In this document: piece after piece, positions 8,001-16,541 of the stretch
Layout: every line of letters begins with the position of its first letter
Position numbering within the stretch: the stretch's first letter is position 1
NCBI GenBank assembly: GCA_965245735.1
Contig: CBDFAX010000009.1
Span: 1-64,000, forward strand
Length of the DNA: 64,000 nt
Direction: 5' to 3'
Source: Abiotrophia sp965245735
GTDB lineage: Bacteria; Bacillota; Bacilli; Lactobacillales; Aerococcaceae
The notes under the pieces: model-generated
The model's input: only the letters and a program-made list of their open reading frames with translations
Told to the model about the DNA's origin: nothing
The model's database searches: none
Translations under genes and position numbers: made by a program

Positions 8001-11000
8001 TTGATCGATGTAAATAATTTTGAAGCGATGCAAATTGGCCTAGCGTCTCCAGAAAAAATTCGGAGTTGGTCTTATGGTGAGGTCAAAAAACCTGAAACCA
8101 TCAACTACCGGACGCTAAAACCAGAAAAAGACGGCTTATTCTGCGAGCGCATCTTTGGTCCAACTAAGGACTGGGAATGTAGCTGTGGGAAGCTCAAACG
8201 AATTCGCTATAAGGGTCGGGTCTGCGACCGTTGTGGCGTCGAAGTAACGCGTGCCAAAGTCCGTCGTGAACGGATGGGGCATATTGAGTTGGCAGCGCCT
8301 GTCACTCACGTATGGTACTTCAAAGGAATCCCAAGCCGGATGGGCTTGGTCTTGGACATGAGTCCACGACTCTTGGAAGAAGTTATCTACTTCGCTTCAT
8401 ATGTTGTAATCGACAGCGGCGACACCCCATTAGAACGCAAGTCTCTCCTGACTGAAATGGAATACCGTGAGAAAAAACGTGAATACGGTGATCGTTTCTA
8501 TGCCAAAATGGGGGCAGAAGCCATCAAGGAATTGTTGGATGCCGTTGATTTAGAAGCAGAATGTGCGGAATTGAAGGAAGTGCTCAAGACCGCAACAGGT
8601 CAAAAACGGATGCGGGCGATTCGTCGCTTGGACATCTTAGATGCCTTCCGTTTATCAGGCAACAAGCCATCATGGATGGTCTTGGATGTACTGCCTGTTA
8701 TTCCACCAGATATTCGTCCTATGGTTCAATTAGAAGGTGGCCGGTTTGCGACAAGTGACTTGAACGATCTCTATCGTCGAGTAATCAACCGTAACAACCG
8801 TCTCAAGCGTCTCTTGGACTTAGGTGCACCAAACATTATCGTTCAAAACGAAAAACGGATGTTACAAGAAGCGGTCGATGCCTTAATCGATAACGGTCGT
8901 CGTGGCCGTGCTGTAACAGGTCCAGGCAACCGCGCACTCAAGTCTCTCTCTCACATGTTGAAAGGGAAGCAAGGTCGTTTCCGTCAAAACCTCTTGGGGA
9001 AACGTGTTGACTACTCTGGTCGTTCGGTAATTGTCGTGGGGCCAAACCTCAAGATGTACCAATGTGGTTTGCCAAAAGAAATGGCCATCGAACTCTTCAA
9101 GCCTTTCGTGATGAAAGAATTGGTGGAACGTGGCATTGCTGGCAACATTAAGAATGCTAAGCGCATGATTGAAACTCAAGATACTGCCATCTGGCCAGTA
9201 ATTGAAGAAGTTATCAAGGAACACCCAGTTCTTCTCAACCGGGCACCTACGCTCCACCGCTTGGGGATTCAAGCCTTCGAACCAACCTTGGTTGAAGGTC
9301 GGGCAATTCGCTTGCACCCACTGGTCTGTGAAGCCTACAACGCCGACTTTGACGGTGACCAAATGGCCGTTCACGTCCCATTGTCTGAAGAAGCTCAAGC
9401 TGAAGCGCGCTTGCTCATGTTAGCGGCACAAAACATCTTGAACCCTAAAGATGGTAAGCCAGTTGTTACGCCATCTCAGGACATGGTCTTGGGGAACTAC
9501 TACCTGACCTTGGAAGAGGCAGGGCGTATTGGTGAAGGTTTGGTTGTAAGTGATGTCTCTGAAGCAGAGATTGCTTACCAAAACGGCTACGTTCACCTTC
9601 ACACCCGGATTGCCATTCCTGCTAAGGCTTTAGTTGGTAAGCCATTCACTGATTGGCAAAAGGAACGTCTCATGGTAACGACCGTTGGGAAATTGCTCTT
9701 CAACGATATCATGCCATTGGAGTTCCCTTACCTCAATGAGCCATCACATGAGAACTTAACTGAGAAGACACCAGATAAGTACTTCTTAGAGCCTGGAGTT
9801 AATGTGCCAGAAGCCATTGCGGCCATGGACTTAGTTCCACCATTTAAGAAGAAAGACTTAGGGCGCATCATCGCGCAAGTCTTCAAACGTTTCAAGATTA
9901 CCGAAACCTCTGTTATGTTGGACCGCATGAAGAACTTGGGTTACAAGTTCTCAACTCGTGCCGGGATTACTGTAGGGGCGGCCGACGTATTACGTCTGGA
10001 ATCTAAGGGTGAAATCTTAGAAAAAGCCCACAGCCGTGTTGACAACATTACCAAGCAATACCGTCGTGGTTTGATTACAGACGACGAGCGTTACGAATCC
10101 GTTATTCGGACTTGGGAACAAGCTAAGGACCAAATTCAAGAAGAATTGCGTAAGTCCTTGCCACGCTTGAACCCAATCGCGATGATGTCTGACTCCGGGG
10201 CTCGTGGTAACATCTCTAACTTTACCCAGTTGGCTGGGATGCGGGGTAACATGGCGGCGCCATCAGGACGAATCATTGAATTGCCTATTACCTCTAACTT
10301 CCGTGAAGGTTTGTCTGTCTTGGAAATGTTTATCTCGACCCACGGGGCTCGTAAAGGGATGACCGATACGGCCTTGAAGACCGCCGACTCTGGTTACTTA
10401 ACTCGTCGTTTGGTTGACGTGGCGCAAGATGTCATTATCCGTGAAGATGACTGTGGTACTGACCGTGGCATGACCGTTCGTGCCATTATGGATGGTAACT
10501 CCGTCATTGAATCTCTGGAAGAACGTTTGATTGGGCGTTACGCACGTAAAACCGTTCGTCACCCAGAGACAGGCCAAGTATTAGTAGAAGCTAACCACAT
10601 TATTACGGAAGACATGGCAGATGCCATCGTGGCAGCAGGGATTGAAGAAGTAACCATTCGTTCAGTCTTCACCTGTGATACCAACCACGGGGTATGTAAG
10701 AAGTGTTATGGTCGCAACTTAGCGACTGGTTCTGAAGTGGAAGTCGGCGAAGCAGTGGGTACCATTGCCGCCCAATCCATCGGGGAACCTGGTACCCAGC
10801 TGACCATGCGTACCTTCCACACCGGTGGGGTTGCGGGTGGTGGCGATATCACCCAAGGTTTGCCACGTATCCAAGAAATCTTCGAAGCTCGTCATCCAAA
10901 AGGGCAAGCAACGATTACTGAAGTGGCCGGGATTATTGAATCAATTGTTGAGAAAGAATCTGACCGTAGCCGTGACATCACGGTTAAGGGCGTGACGGAT

Positions 11001-11636
11001 ACCCGTACTTACAATGTGCCTTACACTTCCCGTCTCAAGGTTGCGGAAGGCGACAGCGTAGAACGTGGTCAAGCCTTAACTGAAGGTTCAATCGATCCTA
11101 AGGAATTACTCCGCGTAACCGATGTCTTGACCGTAGAAAACTACTTGCTCCGCGAGGTTCAAGCAGTTTACCGTGGTCAAGGGGTAGAAATCGGCGACAA
11201 ACACGTCGAAGTAATGGTTCGTCAAATGTTGCGTAAGGTTCGCGTTATGGACCCTGCTTCAACTGACATCTTGCCGGGTGCCTTACTGGATATCTCAGAC
11301 TTCGCCAAGGCCAACACCAACGCTATTCAAGCCGGTGAAGTGCCAGCGACAGCTCGTCCAGTCCTCATGGGGATTACCAAGGCTGCCTTGGAAACTAAGT
11401 CCTTCATCTCTGCTGCATCCTTCCAAGAGACAACTCGTGTCTTGACTGATGCTGCTATCCGCGGTAAGAAAGACGCTCTCCTTGGTCTTAAGGAGAACGT
11501 TACAATTGGTAAGTTGATTCCTGCCGGGACCGGGATGACCCGTTACCGTAAGTTGGAAACCAACATCCAACCGCCTGTTGTCGAAGCAGAAGACGAAGAT
11601 ATTGAATTAGAAAATCAAGCACCTGCTAAGGCCTAG
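8001..11636 (+). CDS. rpoC: DNA-directed RNA polymerase beta' subunit
   Basis: 1211 residues from a TTG start seven bases after GAGGAGG; the N-terminus IDVNNFEAMQIGLASPEK matches the family. The catalytic Mg2+ motif NADFDGD lies at about residues 447-453. Zinc site 1 is CxC...CxxC near residue 60 (CSCGK and CDRCG). Zinc site 2 is formed by FTCDTNHGVCKKC and an upstream Cys near residue 810. The bridge helix and trigger-loop region (FHTGGVAGG) are intact. The last 25 residues are acidic and probably variable. The gene is followed by a strong terminator. Confidence 0.98.
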   Translation: MIDVNNFEAMQIGLASPEKIRSWSYGEVKKPETINYRTLKPEKDGLFCERIFGPTKDWECSCGKLKRIRYKGRVCDRCGVEVTRAKVRRERMGHIELAAPVTHVWYFKGIPSRMGLVLDMSPRLLEEVIYFASYVVIDSGDTPLERKSLLTEMEYREKKREYGDRFYAKMGAEAIKELLDAVDLEAECAELKEVLKTATGQKRMRAIRRLDILDAFRLSGNKPSWMVLDVLPVIPPDIRPMVQLEGGRFATSDLNDLYRRVINRNNRLKRLLDLGAPNIIVQNEKRMLQEAVDALIDNGRRGRAVTGPGNRALKSLSHMLKGKQGRFRQNLLGKRVDYSGRSVIVVGPNLKMYQCGLPKEMAIELFKPFVMKELVERGIAGNIKNAKRMIETQDTAIWPVIEEVIKEHPVLLNRAPTLHRLGIQAFEPTLVEGRAIRLHPLVCEAYNADFDGDQMAVHVPLSEEAQAEARLLMLAAQNILNPKDGKPVVTPSQDMVLGNYYLTLEEAGRIGEGLVVSDVSEAEIAYQNGYVHLHTRIAIPAKALVGKPFTDWQKERLMVTTVGKLLFNDIMPLEFPYLNEPSHENLTEKTPDKYFLEPGVNVPEAIAAMDLVPPFKKKDLGRIIAQVFKRFKITETSVMLDRMKNLGYKFSTRAGITVGAADVLRLESKGEILEKAHSRVDNITKQYRRGLITDDERYESVIRTWEQAKDQIQEELRKSLPRLNPIAMMSDSGARGNISNFTQLAGMRGNMAAPSGRIIELPITSNFREGLSVLEMFISTHGARKGMTDTALKTADSGYLTRRLVDVAQDVIIREDDCGTDRGMTVRAIMDGNSVIESLEERLIGRYARKTVRHPETGQVLVEANHIITEDMADAIVAAGIEEVTIRSVFTCDTNHGVCKKCYGRNLATGSEVEVGEAVGTIAAQSIGEPGTQLTMRTFHTGGVAGGGDITQGLPRIQEIFEARHPKGQATITEVAGIIESIVEKESDRSRDITVKGVTDTRTYNVPYTSRLKVAEGDSVERGQALTEGSIDPKELLRVTDVLTVENYLLREVQAVYRGQGVEIGDKHVEVMVRQMLRKVRVMDPASTDILPGALLDISDFAKANTNAIQAGEVPATARPVLMGITKAALETKSFISAASFQETTRVLTDAAIRGKKDALLGLKENVTIGKLIPAGTGMTRYRKLETNIQPPVVEAEDEDIELENQAPAKA

Positions 11637-11654
11637 GCCTTCAAGTGCTGAGCC

Positions 11655-11688
11655 AATAGGCTGGGAAGATTCCCAGCCTATTTTTTTA
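11655..11688 (+). terminator. Rho-independent terminator of rpoBC
   Basis: A perfect 12-bp stem AATAGGCTGGGA/TCCCAGCCTATT, four-base loop, then seven T. Confidence 0.95.
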
Positions 11689-11861
11689 CGCTGAAAAAAT
11701 CATGAAATTTTTTAGAAATATCAAGATATGAGGCAGAATATTGCGCAAAAGATAATGGAACCGATTCTGAAAAAGTTCCGAAAAAATTCAATATAAAGCG
11801 AATAATACGGCGTAAAACTCATTTAATTTTCGATTATGTCAGTGTTATTTTGCTGGTGATA

Positions 11862-11870
11862 TGCTATAAT
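11862..11870 (+). promoter_or_regulatory. Extended -10 promoter of the nucleotidyltransferase gene
   Basis: TGCTATAAT, 22 bases before the ATG. The roughly 170 bases between the rpoC terminator and this box are AT-rich; I see nothing else in them. Confidence 0.7.
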
Positions 11871-11892
11871 AGAGGCAAAGGGAGGTGCTCAC

Positions 11893-12684
11893 ATGGTAAC
11901 AAAAGAGCTGATTCAACAACGCGCTGTTTTCCTAAGTACCCTTTGTCGAGATTTGGAGCAGGAGTCATGGGTAAGAGGTTTTTTTCTAGCTGGCCACACG
12001 CTTCAAGGTCAGGACGATCCCTACTCAGATATCGATCTCCGTCTTATTGTCATCGACAAAAAGGCCAAGCGCCAGGTCTATGAATGGTTGGCGACCTGGT
12101 CACCTGATTTGCTCTTTATTGAAGAGTTGAATGACGTCAATGCCTCCTTTTACTTTGAGCATTTTATCAAGTTGAAAGTGCTGGCCTATTATGCTTCGGA
12201 ACTTGAGCCAAGTATCTGGTTCAAACAAATTCAAGTCATTTGGGACCCGGAAGGCATGATTGAACCGATGCGACAATCTTCCTTGGCCTTGGAATTGTCA
12301 GTAAATCAGGCCATGATTGACCACTATTTGACCAAGTACTACGCCCACCTCCATACCTTATGCAGGGGTATGATGCGAGGCGAGATTAACTACTGCATGC
12401 AATGCATCTTGATGATGCGCAATATTTTGTCGGCCCTCTGGTGCCTAGAAAAAGGCCACTTGCCCAACGATATTGGCGACTGGTCTCGCTATGAAGGCGC
12501 CCGCTCAGTTCTCAGCCAATCCCAACAGCAATGGATGCAGAAGGTGATTTCGCTGGACAAGCAGTCGGTCCGTCATTTCTGCCTGGATGCTAATCAACAA
12601 ATCAAACAGGTCTTAGTACGATTTGGTTATGATACCCACCGGTTTGACCGGCTGACCCTCCATGTCTTGGAAGAGACTCACTAA
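11893..12684 (+). CDS. Nucleotidyltransferase-fold protein (aminoglycoside adenylyltransferase-like)
   Basis: 263 residues, starting nine bases after GGGAGG. The N-terminal part has the polymerase-beta-type nucleotidyltransferase core: LAGHTLQGQDDPYSDIDL near residues 31-50, with the two acidic metal ligands in DID. The usual GS after the first strand is GH here, which could weaken nucleotide binding. The rest is helical, as in AadK/AadE-like and minimal nucleotidyltransferase proteins. The substrate is unknown and I would not call it a resistance gene. It sits alone between rpoC and lysS with its own promoter. Confidence 0.7.
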   Translation: MVTKELIQQRAVFLSTLCRDLEQESWVRGFFLAGHTLQGQDDPYSDIDLRLIVIDKKAKRQVYEWLATWSPDLLFIEELNDVNASFYFEHFIKLKVLAYYASELEPSIWFKQIQVIWDPEGMIEPMRQSSLALELSVNQAMIDHYLTKYYAHLHTLCRGMMRGEINYCMQCILMMRNILSALWCLEKGHLPNDIGDWSRYEGARSVLSQSQQQWMQKVISLDKQSVRHFCLDANQQIKQVLVRFGYDTHRFDRLTLHVLEETH

Positions 12685-12703
12685 TTGGCTTATTCTCTTA
12701 CGC

Positions 12704-12763
12704 CCACCTAGCTTGCTAGGCCAATCGGATGCCCCCGTATTGGTCCACAAGCTAGGTGGTTTA
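12704..12763 (+). terminator. Long two-part hairpin after the nucleotidyltransferase gene
   Basis: A 12-bp outer stem CCACCTAGCTTG/CAAGCTAGGTGG (12704-12715 with 12748-12759) encloses a 5-bp inner stem CCAAT/ATTGG. The T run after it is short (TTT), so termination is possible but unproven. Confidence 0.55.
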
Positions 12764-12803
12764 CTTGTCTCCCGCTATTTTTATCTGCTTAGGAGAAAAA
12801 GTC

Positions 12804-12832
12804 ATGACATTTAGGCTTTTTTCGGGTACAAT
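12804..12832 (+). promoter_or_regulatory. Promoter of lysS
   Basis: ATGACA (12804-12809), a 17-base spacer and TACAAT (12827-12832). The leader is only about 55 bases, too short for a T-box. Confidence 0.7.
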
Positions 12833-12891
12833 AGAGACGTATGGGTTTTTTTTGAAGAAGAGCCGTCAAGACAGCACTAGGAGGAAATAAA

Positions 12892-14400
12892 ATGACTGAA
12901 CAACATCAAGATGTCCAGGCTGAACTTAACGACCAGCTTTTGGTTCGTCGTGAGAAAATGACTCAAATGGCAGAAGCGGGCGTGAACCCTTTTGCAGCGG
13001 GTTTTAGCCGGGACCATTTATCTGCCCAAATCTTGCACGACTACAGTGAGATTGACAAAGAAGCCTTAGAAGAAAAGAAAATCCCGGTTCGTGTGGCAGG
13101 CCGTATGGTCTCCAAACGTGGTAAGGGTAAGGCTGGTTTTGCCCATCTCTTAGACATGGATGGCAAGATTCAAATCTATGTCCGCCAAGATTCAGTAGGT
13201 GAAGATAGCTACCAATGGTTTAAGGCAGCAGACTTGGGCGACATCGTCGGCGTTGTGGGTTATGTCTTCAAGACTAATACAGGTGAGCTTTCGGTCTTCG
13301 CTCAAGAATTCCATCCCCTAACCAAGGCTTTACGTCCTCTGCCAGACAAATACCATGGCTTAACCAATGTAGAACAACGTTACCGTCAACGTTACTTGGA
13401 CCTTATTAGTAACGAAGAAAGCCGCGAACGCTTTATCTTGCGTTCTAAGATTGTGCGCGAAATCCGCCGTTTCCTAGACGACCAAGGTTACTTGGAAGTT
13501 GAAACGCCAGTTCTGCATACCATCGCGGGTGGGGCAACCGCTCGTCCATTCGTAACCCACCACAATGCCTTGGATATGGAGCTCTATCTCCGCATCGCGA
13601 CTGAGTTGCACCTCAAGCGCTTGGTAGTTGGTGGGATTGAGAAGGTTTATGAGTTAGGTCGAATCTTCCGTAATGAAGGGATTGACACTACCCACAACCC
13701 AGAATTTACTACCATCGAATGTTATACGGCTTACCAAGTTTATACAGATGTCATGGACTTAATTGAAGGCATGTTGAAGAAAGTGGCTGAGCGTGTCCTC
13801 AACAAGACTAGCTTGGAGTATCATGGTCACACCATTGAGTTAGGTCAACCTTGGGCCCGTCGCCATATGGTAGACTTGATTAAAGAAGTTACAGGTGTGG
13901 ACTTCTGGCAAGCCATGGACTTCGACCAAGCCAAAGCCTTGGCTAAAGAGCATGGTGTGGAACTCAACGACCACGATACCACTGTGGGGCATGTCATCAA
14001 CGCCTTCTTCGAAGAACACTGTGAAGACAAGTGTATCCAACCTACCTTTGTTTACGGTCACCCAGTGGAAGTATCACCATTGGCACGTAAGAACGAAGAA
14101 GACCCACGCTTCACTGACCGTTTCGAGCTCTTCATTGTAGGTAAGGAATACGCCAATGCCTTCACTGAGCTCAGCGATCCAATTGATCAACGCCAACGTT
14201 TTGAAGCGCAAATGGAAGAAAAGAACAAAGGGAACGATGAAGCTCAACCAATGGATGATGAGTTCATTGAAGCTCTGGAATATGGGATGCCACCAACCGG
14301 CGGTTGGGGCTTAGGGATTGACCGTCTGGTAATGCTCTTCACGGGCGCTACTGCTATTCGAGACGTCCTCCTCTTCCCAACTATGCGCCACCACGCATAA
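12892..14400 (+). CDS. lysS: Lysyl-tRNA synthetase, class II
   Basis: 502 residues; starts eight bases after AGGAGG. An N-terminal OB-fold anticodon-binding domain (about 65-150) is followed by the class II core: motif 1 around YLEVETPVL (about 203), motif 2 around FRNEGIDTTHNPEFT (about 260) and motif 3 GWGLGIDRLVML (about 476). It charges tRNA-Lys in the cytoplasm. In most related genomes lysS follows dusB; here dusB is about 33 kb away and lysS sits between rpoC and the GDPD operon. Confidence 0.97.
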   Translation: MTEQHQDVQAELNDQLLVRREKMTQMAEAGVNPFAAGFSRDHLSAQILHDYSEIDKEALEEKKIPVRVAGRMVSKRGKGKAGFAHLLDMDGKIQIYVRQDSVGEDSYQWFKAADLGDIVGVVGYVFKTNTGELSVFAQEFHPLTKALRPLPDKYHGLTNVEQRYRQRYLDLISNEESRERFILRSKIVREIRRFLDDQGYLEVETPVLHTIAGGATARPFVTHHNALDMELYLRIATELHLKRLVVGGIEKVYELGRIFRNEGIDTTHNPEFTTIECYTAYQVYTDVMDLIEGMLKKVAERVLNKTSLEYHGHTIELGQPWARRHMVDLIKEVTGVDFWQAMDFDQAKALAKEHGVELNDHDTTVGHVINAFFEEHCEDKCIQPTFVYGHPVEVSPLARKNEEDPRFTDRFELFIVGKEYANAFTELSDPIDQRQRFEAQMEEKNKGNDEAQPMDDEFIEALEYGMPPTGGWGLGIDRLVMLFTGATAIRDVLLFPTMRHHA

Positions 14401-14414
14401 AACAAGTGTATCAA

Positions 14415-14444
14415 AAGAGGACTTCTATATAAGTCCTCTTTTTT
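14415..14444 (+). terminator. Rho-independent terminator of lysS
   Basis: A perfect 10-bp stem AAGAGGACTT/AAGTCCTCTT, six-base loop, T run. Confidence 0.93.
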
Positions 14445-14548
14445 ACTTGAATTAAGAGGGAGGTTAACGAATATACTTGGAAATTAGCGCTATAAACACG
14501 ATAGTTAGGATCTTTACCTGCACTCAAGAATACCCTTACAAAAAATAG

Positions 14549-14577
14549 TTGACACGAGTCAAAAATACGTGTAAAAT
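14549..14577 (+). promoter_or_regulatory. Promoter of the GDPD-ABC transporter operon
   Basis: Perfect TTGACA (14549-14554), a 17-base spacer and TAAAAT (14572-14577). Confidence 0.85.
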
Positions 14578-14586
14578 AAATTCGTA

Positions 14587-14606
14587 AACAATTGTTAGCG
14601 TTTTCT
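14587..14606 (+). promoter_or_regulatory. Candidate operator: palindrome overlapping a cre-like site
   Basis: A perfect 10-bp palindrome AACAATTGTT (14587-14596) overlaps TTGTTAGCGTTTTCT (14592-14606). The latter fits the CcpA consensus WTGNAANCGNWNNCW at 14 of 15 positions. Both lie just downstream of the -10 box, a position where bound repressors block transcription. Which protein binds is unknown; CcpA and the LacI-type regulator at 19377 are the candidates. Confidence 0.5.
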
Positions 14607-14625
14607 GTTTTGAGGAGGAGTATTG

Positions 14626-15462
14626 ATGAAGGATACATTATTTCATCAACGGTTAAGAGAAAAAGGATTCTTAATCTTAACCCATCGTGGTATGAGAGGA
14701 GGAAACATCCCTGAAAATACGATAAAGTCTACTCAGTTGGCCTATCAGTTAGGCTCAGATTTAGTAGAAGTAGATATTGCTCGTTCTAAAGATGGGGTCT
14801 ACTATTTGTTCCATCATAACAACGAGAAAAGATTACTAGGGGTAGAAAATGGCACATTAGAAAAATTGACTAGCGCTGAGATTGATGCACTCGCTTATTT
14901 GAATGGGATTGGTGATGATTCGGGATATCATCTAGAGAAGCTGAGTGATTTTCTTGCTTGGTTGCCAGCTGATGGGCTGGTTAACATTGACCGTTCATGG
15001 TTTTATTGGGACGACCCAGCTTTTATGAGACTATTTGTAGACACACAAACACTAGATCGCGTATTCTTCAAAAGTCCACTAGAAGATGAACTGTTGGATA
15101 AGTTGAATTCGCATAGACTCGATGTGTTTTACATGCCGATTTTACGCGAACAAATGGACATGTCCTATTTTGATGCTTATCCTTATGTTCATTGTATTGG
15201 AGCGGAGTTATTGCCGACAGAGGAAAATTCACCTCTGCTTGCTGCTGATTGGCGATCTTCGCTCCGTGAAGCTGGATACCTAGTGTTACTTAACGGTATT
15301 AATATTGGAGTAAGACACAATCTTTTTTATCAATTTGACGAGGACCAAGCCGTTCTCAATCCATCAGAGGGATGGGGACATATTGTGGCACATCGTCCAG
15401 ATGTTATTCAAACAGACTGGCCATTTCTGCTCGCAGCTTATCGCCAGAACTGCCAAAAATAA
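14626..15462 (+). CDS. Divergent GDPD-fold phosphodiesterase, cytoplasmic
   Basis: 278 residues from the ATG six bases after GGAGGAG. The fold is that of glycerophosphodiester phosphodiesterases: catalytic H20-R21, E30-N31-T32, metal ligands E48 and D50 in VEVD, and the second catalytic His in FHHNN (H63). The classical HD at this point is HH, and the Glu of the usual NIE motif is D122 in NIDRSW. Metal binding and substrate may therefore differ from GlpQ. There is no signal peptide, so it acts inside the cell, probably on a substrate brought in by the importer encoded directly downstream (11-base gap). Substrate unknown. Confidence 0.75.
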   Translation: MKDTLFHQRLREKGFLILTHRGMRGGNIPENTIKSTQLAYQLGSDLVEVDIARSKDGVYYLFHHNNEKRLLGVENGTLEKLTSAEIDALAYLNGIGDDSGYHLEKLSDFLAWLPADGLVNIDRSWFYWDDPAFMRLFVDTQTLDRVFFKSPLEDELLDKLNSHRLDVFYMPILREQMDMSYFDAYPYVHCIGAELLPTEENSPLLAADWRSSLREAGYLVLLNGINIGVRHNLFYQFDEDQAVLNPSEGWGHIVAHRPDVIQTDWPFLLAAYRQNCQK

Positions 15463-15473
15463 GGAGGATTAAA

Positions 15474-16502
15474 ATGTTTAAGAAGTTAAAGATGTTGTTT
15501 GCTGGGTTAGCAGTGTTCTCAACGGTTGCAAGTGTTACTGCAGTTCAAGCTGAAGCAGACAAGTCGCAAGAGCTCGTTGTTTACTCGAATGCAGTATCTA
15601 GCGGACGTGGCGATTGGTTAATTGAAAAAGCTGCAGAAGCAGGGTTTAAAATTAAAATTGTTGAAGTTCCCGGTGGGGAGATTGCTGATAGATTAATTGG
15701 GGAAAAGAATAATTCAATTGCAGATGTAACTTTTGGCTTAAATGTTATCGAATATAATAAGCTTAAAAAAGAAGATGTTTTGAAACCATATAAGCCGGCT
15801 TGGGCAGATGAAGTAACTGAGGGGCTCGCAGACCCAGACGGAAACTATTGGCCAATTACGGTCGTGCCATTGGTTTTGATGGGGAATGAATCGCAAACTA
15901 TGCCGAAGGACTGGACTGATTTAACAGATCCTAAGTATAAAGATCAGTACGGGATTTTTGCTCTCTCAGGTGGGACGCCAAAAATGATTTTGGCTAGTAT
16001 CCTAGCGCGTTACGCAGACAAAGATGGTGAGCTTGGAGTATCAGAAGAAGGATGGGAAGTAGTTAAGAAATATATTCAAAATGCCCATATCTATACTGAA
16101 GGGGAAGATCACCGCACCGCCATTATTGAAGGTAAGTACAAGTACGGTCAAATGTGGGGGAACGGCTTACTTCAACTAGAGAAAGAACGCAACGTTAAAA
16201 TGCAATTTATGCAACCAGAAATCGGGATGCCTTTCGTTTCTGAACATTTAGGGATTGTTAAAAACTCTAAGAAAGCAGAATTAGCTGAGGAATTCATCAA
16301 TTGGTTCGGTAGCGCCGAAACACAATTGGCTTGGAGCAATCAATTCGGTACAATTCCTGCGAATAAGAAAGCTTTGGAAAAAGCTCCAGATTACGTTAAA
16401 GAGTTTGCTTCAAAGACTAAACAACAAGATATTGACTGGGAATTTGTTGGTCAACACATTGACCAATGGGTAGAAAAGGTTACCCTAGAATTTATCCAAT
16501 AA
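15474..16502 (+). CDS. ABC transporter substrate-binding protein, FbpA/AfuA-like class
   Basis: 342 residues. The start ATG follows AAGGAGG and leaves 11 bases after the upstream stop. A signal peptide ends near AVQA/EAD. There is no lipobox Cys, which is unusual for a Gram-positive binding protein. The mature part resembles the family of ferric ion, phosphonate and hexose-phosphate binding proteins (ELVVYSNA at the N-terminus, then the WPITVVPLVL and EGKYKYGQMWGNG regions). No tyrosine pair typical of iron-binding FbpA was identified. With the GDPD gene upstream, a phosphorylated organic ligand is plausible, but this is inference. Confidence 0.8.
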   Translation: MFKKLKMLFAGLAVFSTVASVTAVQAEADKSQELVVYSNAVSSGRGDWLIEKAAEAGFKIKIVEVPGGEIADRLIGEKNNSIADVTFGLNVIEYNKLKKEDVLKPYKPAWADEVTEGLADPDGNYWPITVVPLVLMGNESQTMPKDWTDLTDPKYKDQYGIFALSGGTPKMILASILARYADKDGELGVSEEGWEVVKKYIQNAHIYTEGEDHRTAIIEGKYKYGQMWGNGLLQLEKERNVKMQFMQPEIGMPFVSEHLGIVKNSKKAELAEEFINWFGSAETQLAWSNQFGTIPANKKALEKAPDYVKEFASKTKQQDIDWEFVGQHIDQWVEKVTLEFIQ

Positions 16503-16541
16503 TCAACGTTTAGGCTATAAACAAGAAGAGGAGATTACACA

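Noticed and set aside
8883..9398. 171-codon frame on the minus strand inside rpoC
   Set aside because: Shadow of the highly biased rpoC codon use; the plus strand encodes the invariant NADFDGD region here.
11893..12684. Aminoglycoside resistance determinant
   Set aside because: Only the nucleotidyltransferase core is recognisable, with an altered GS motif; naming a drug would go beyond the evidence.
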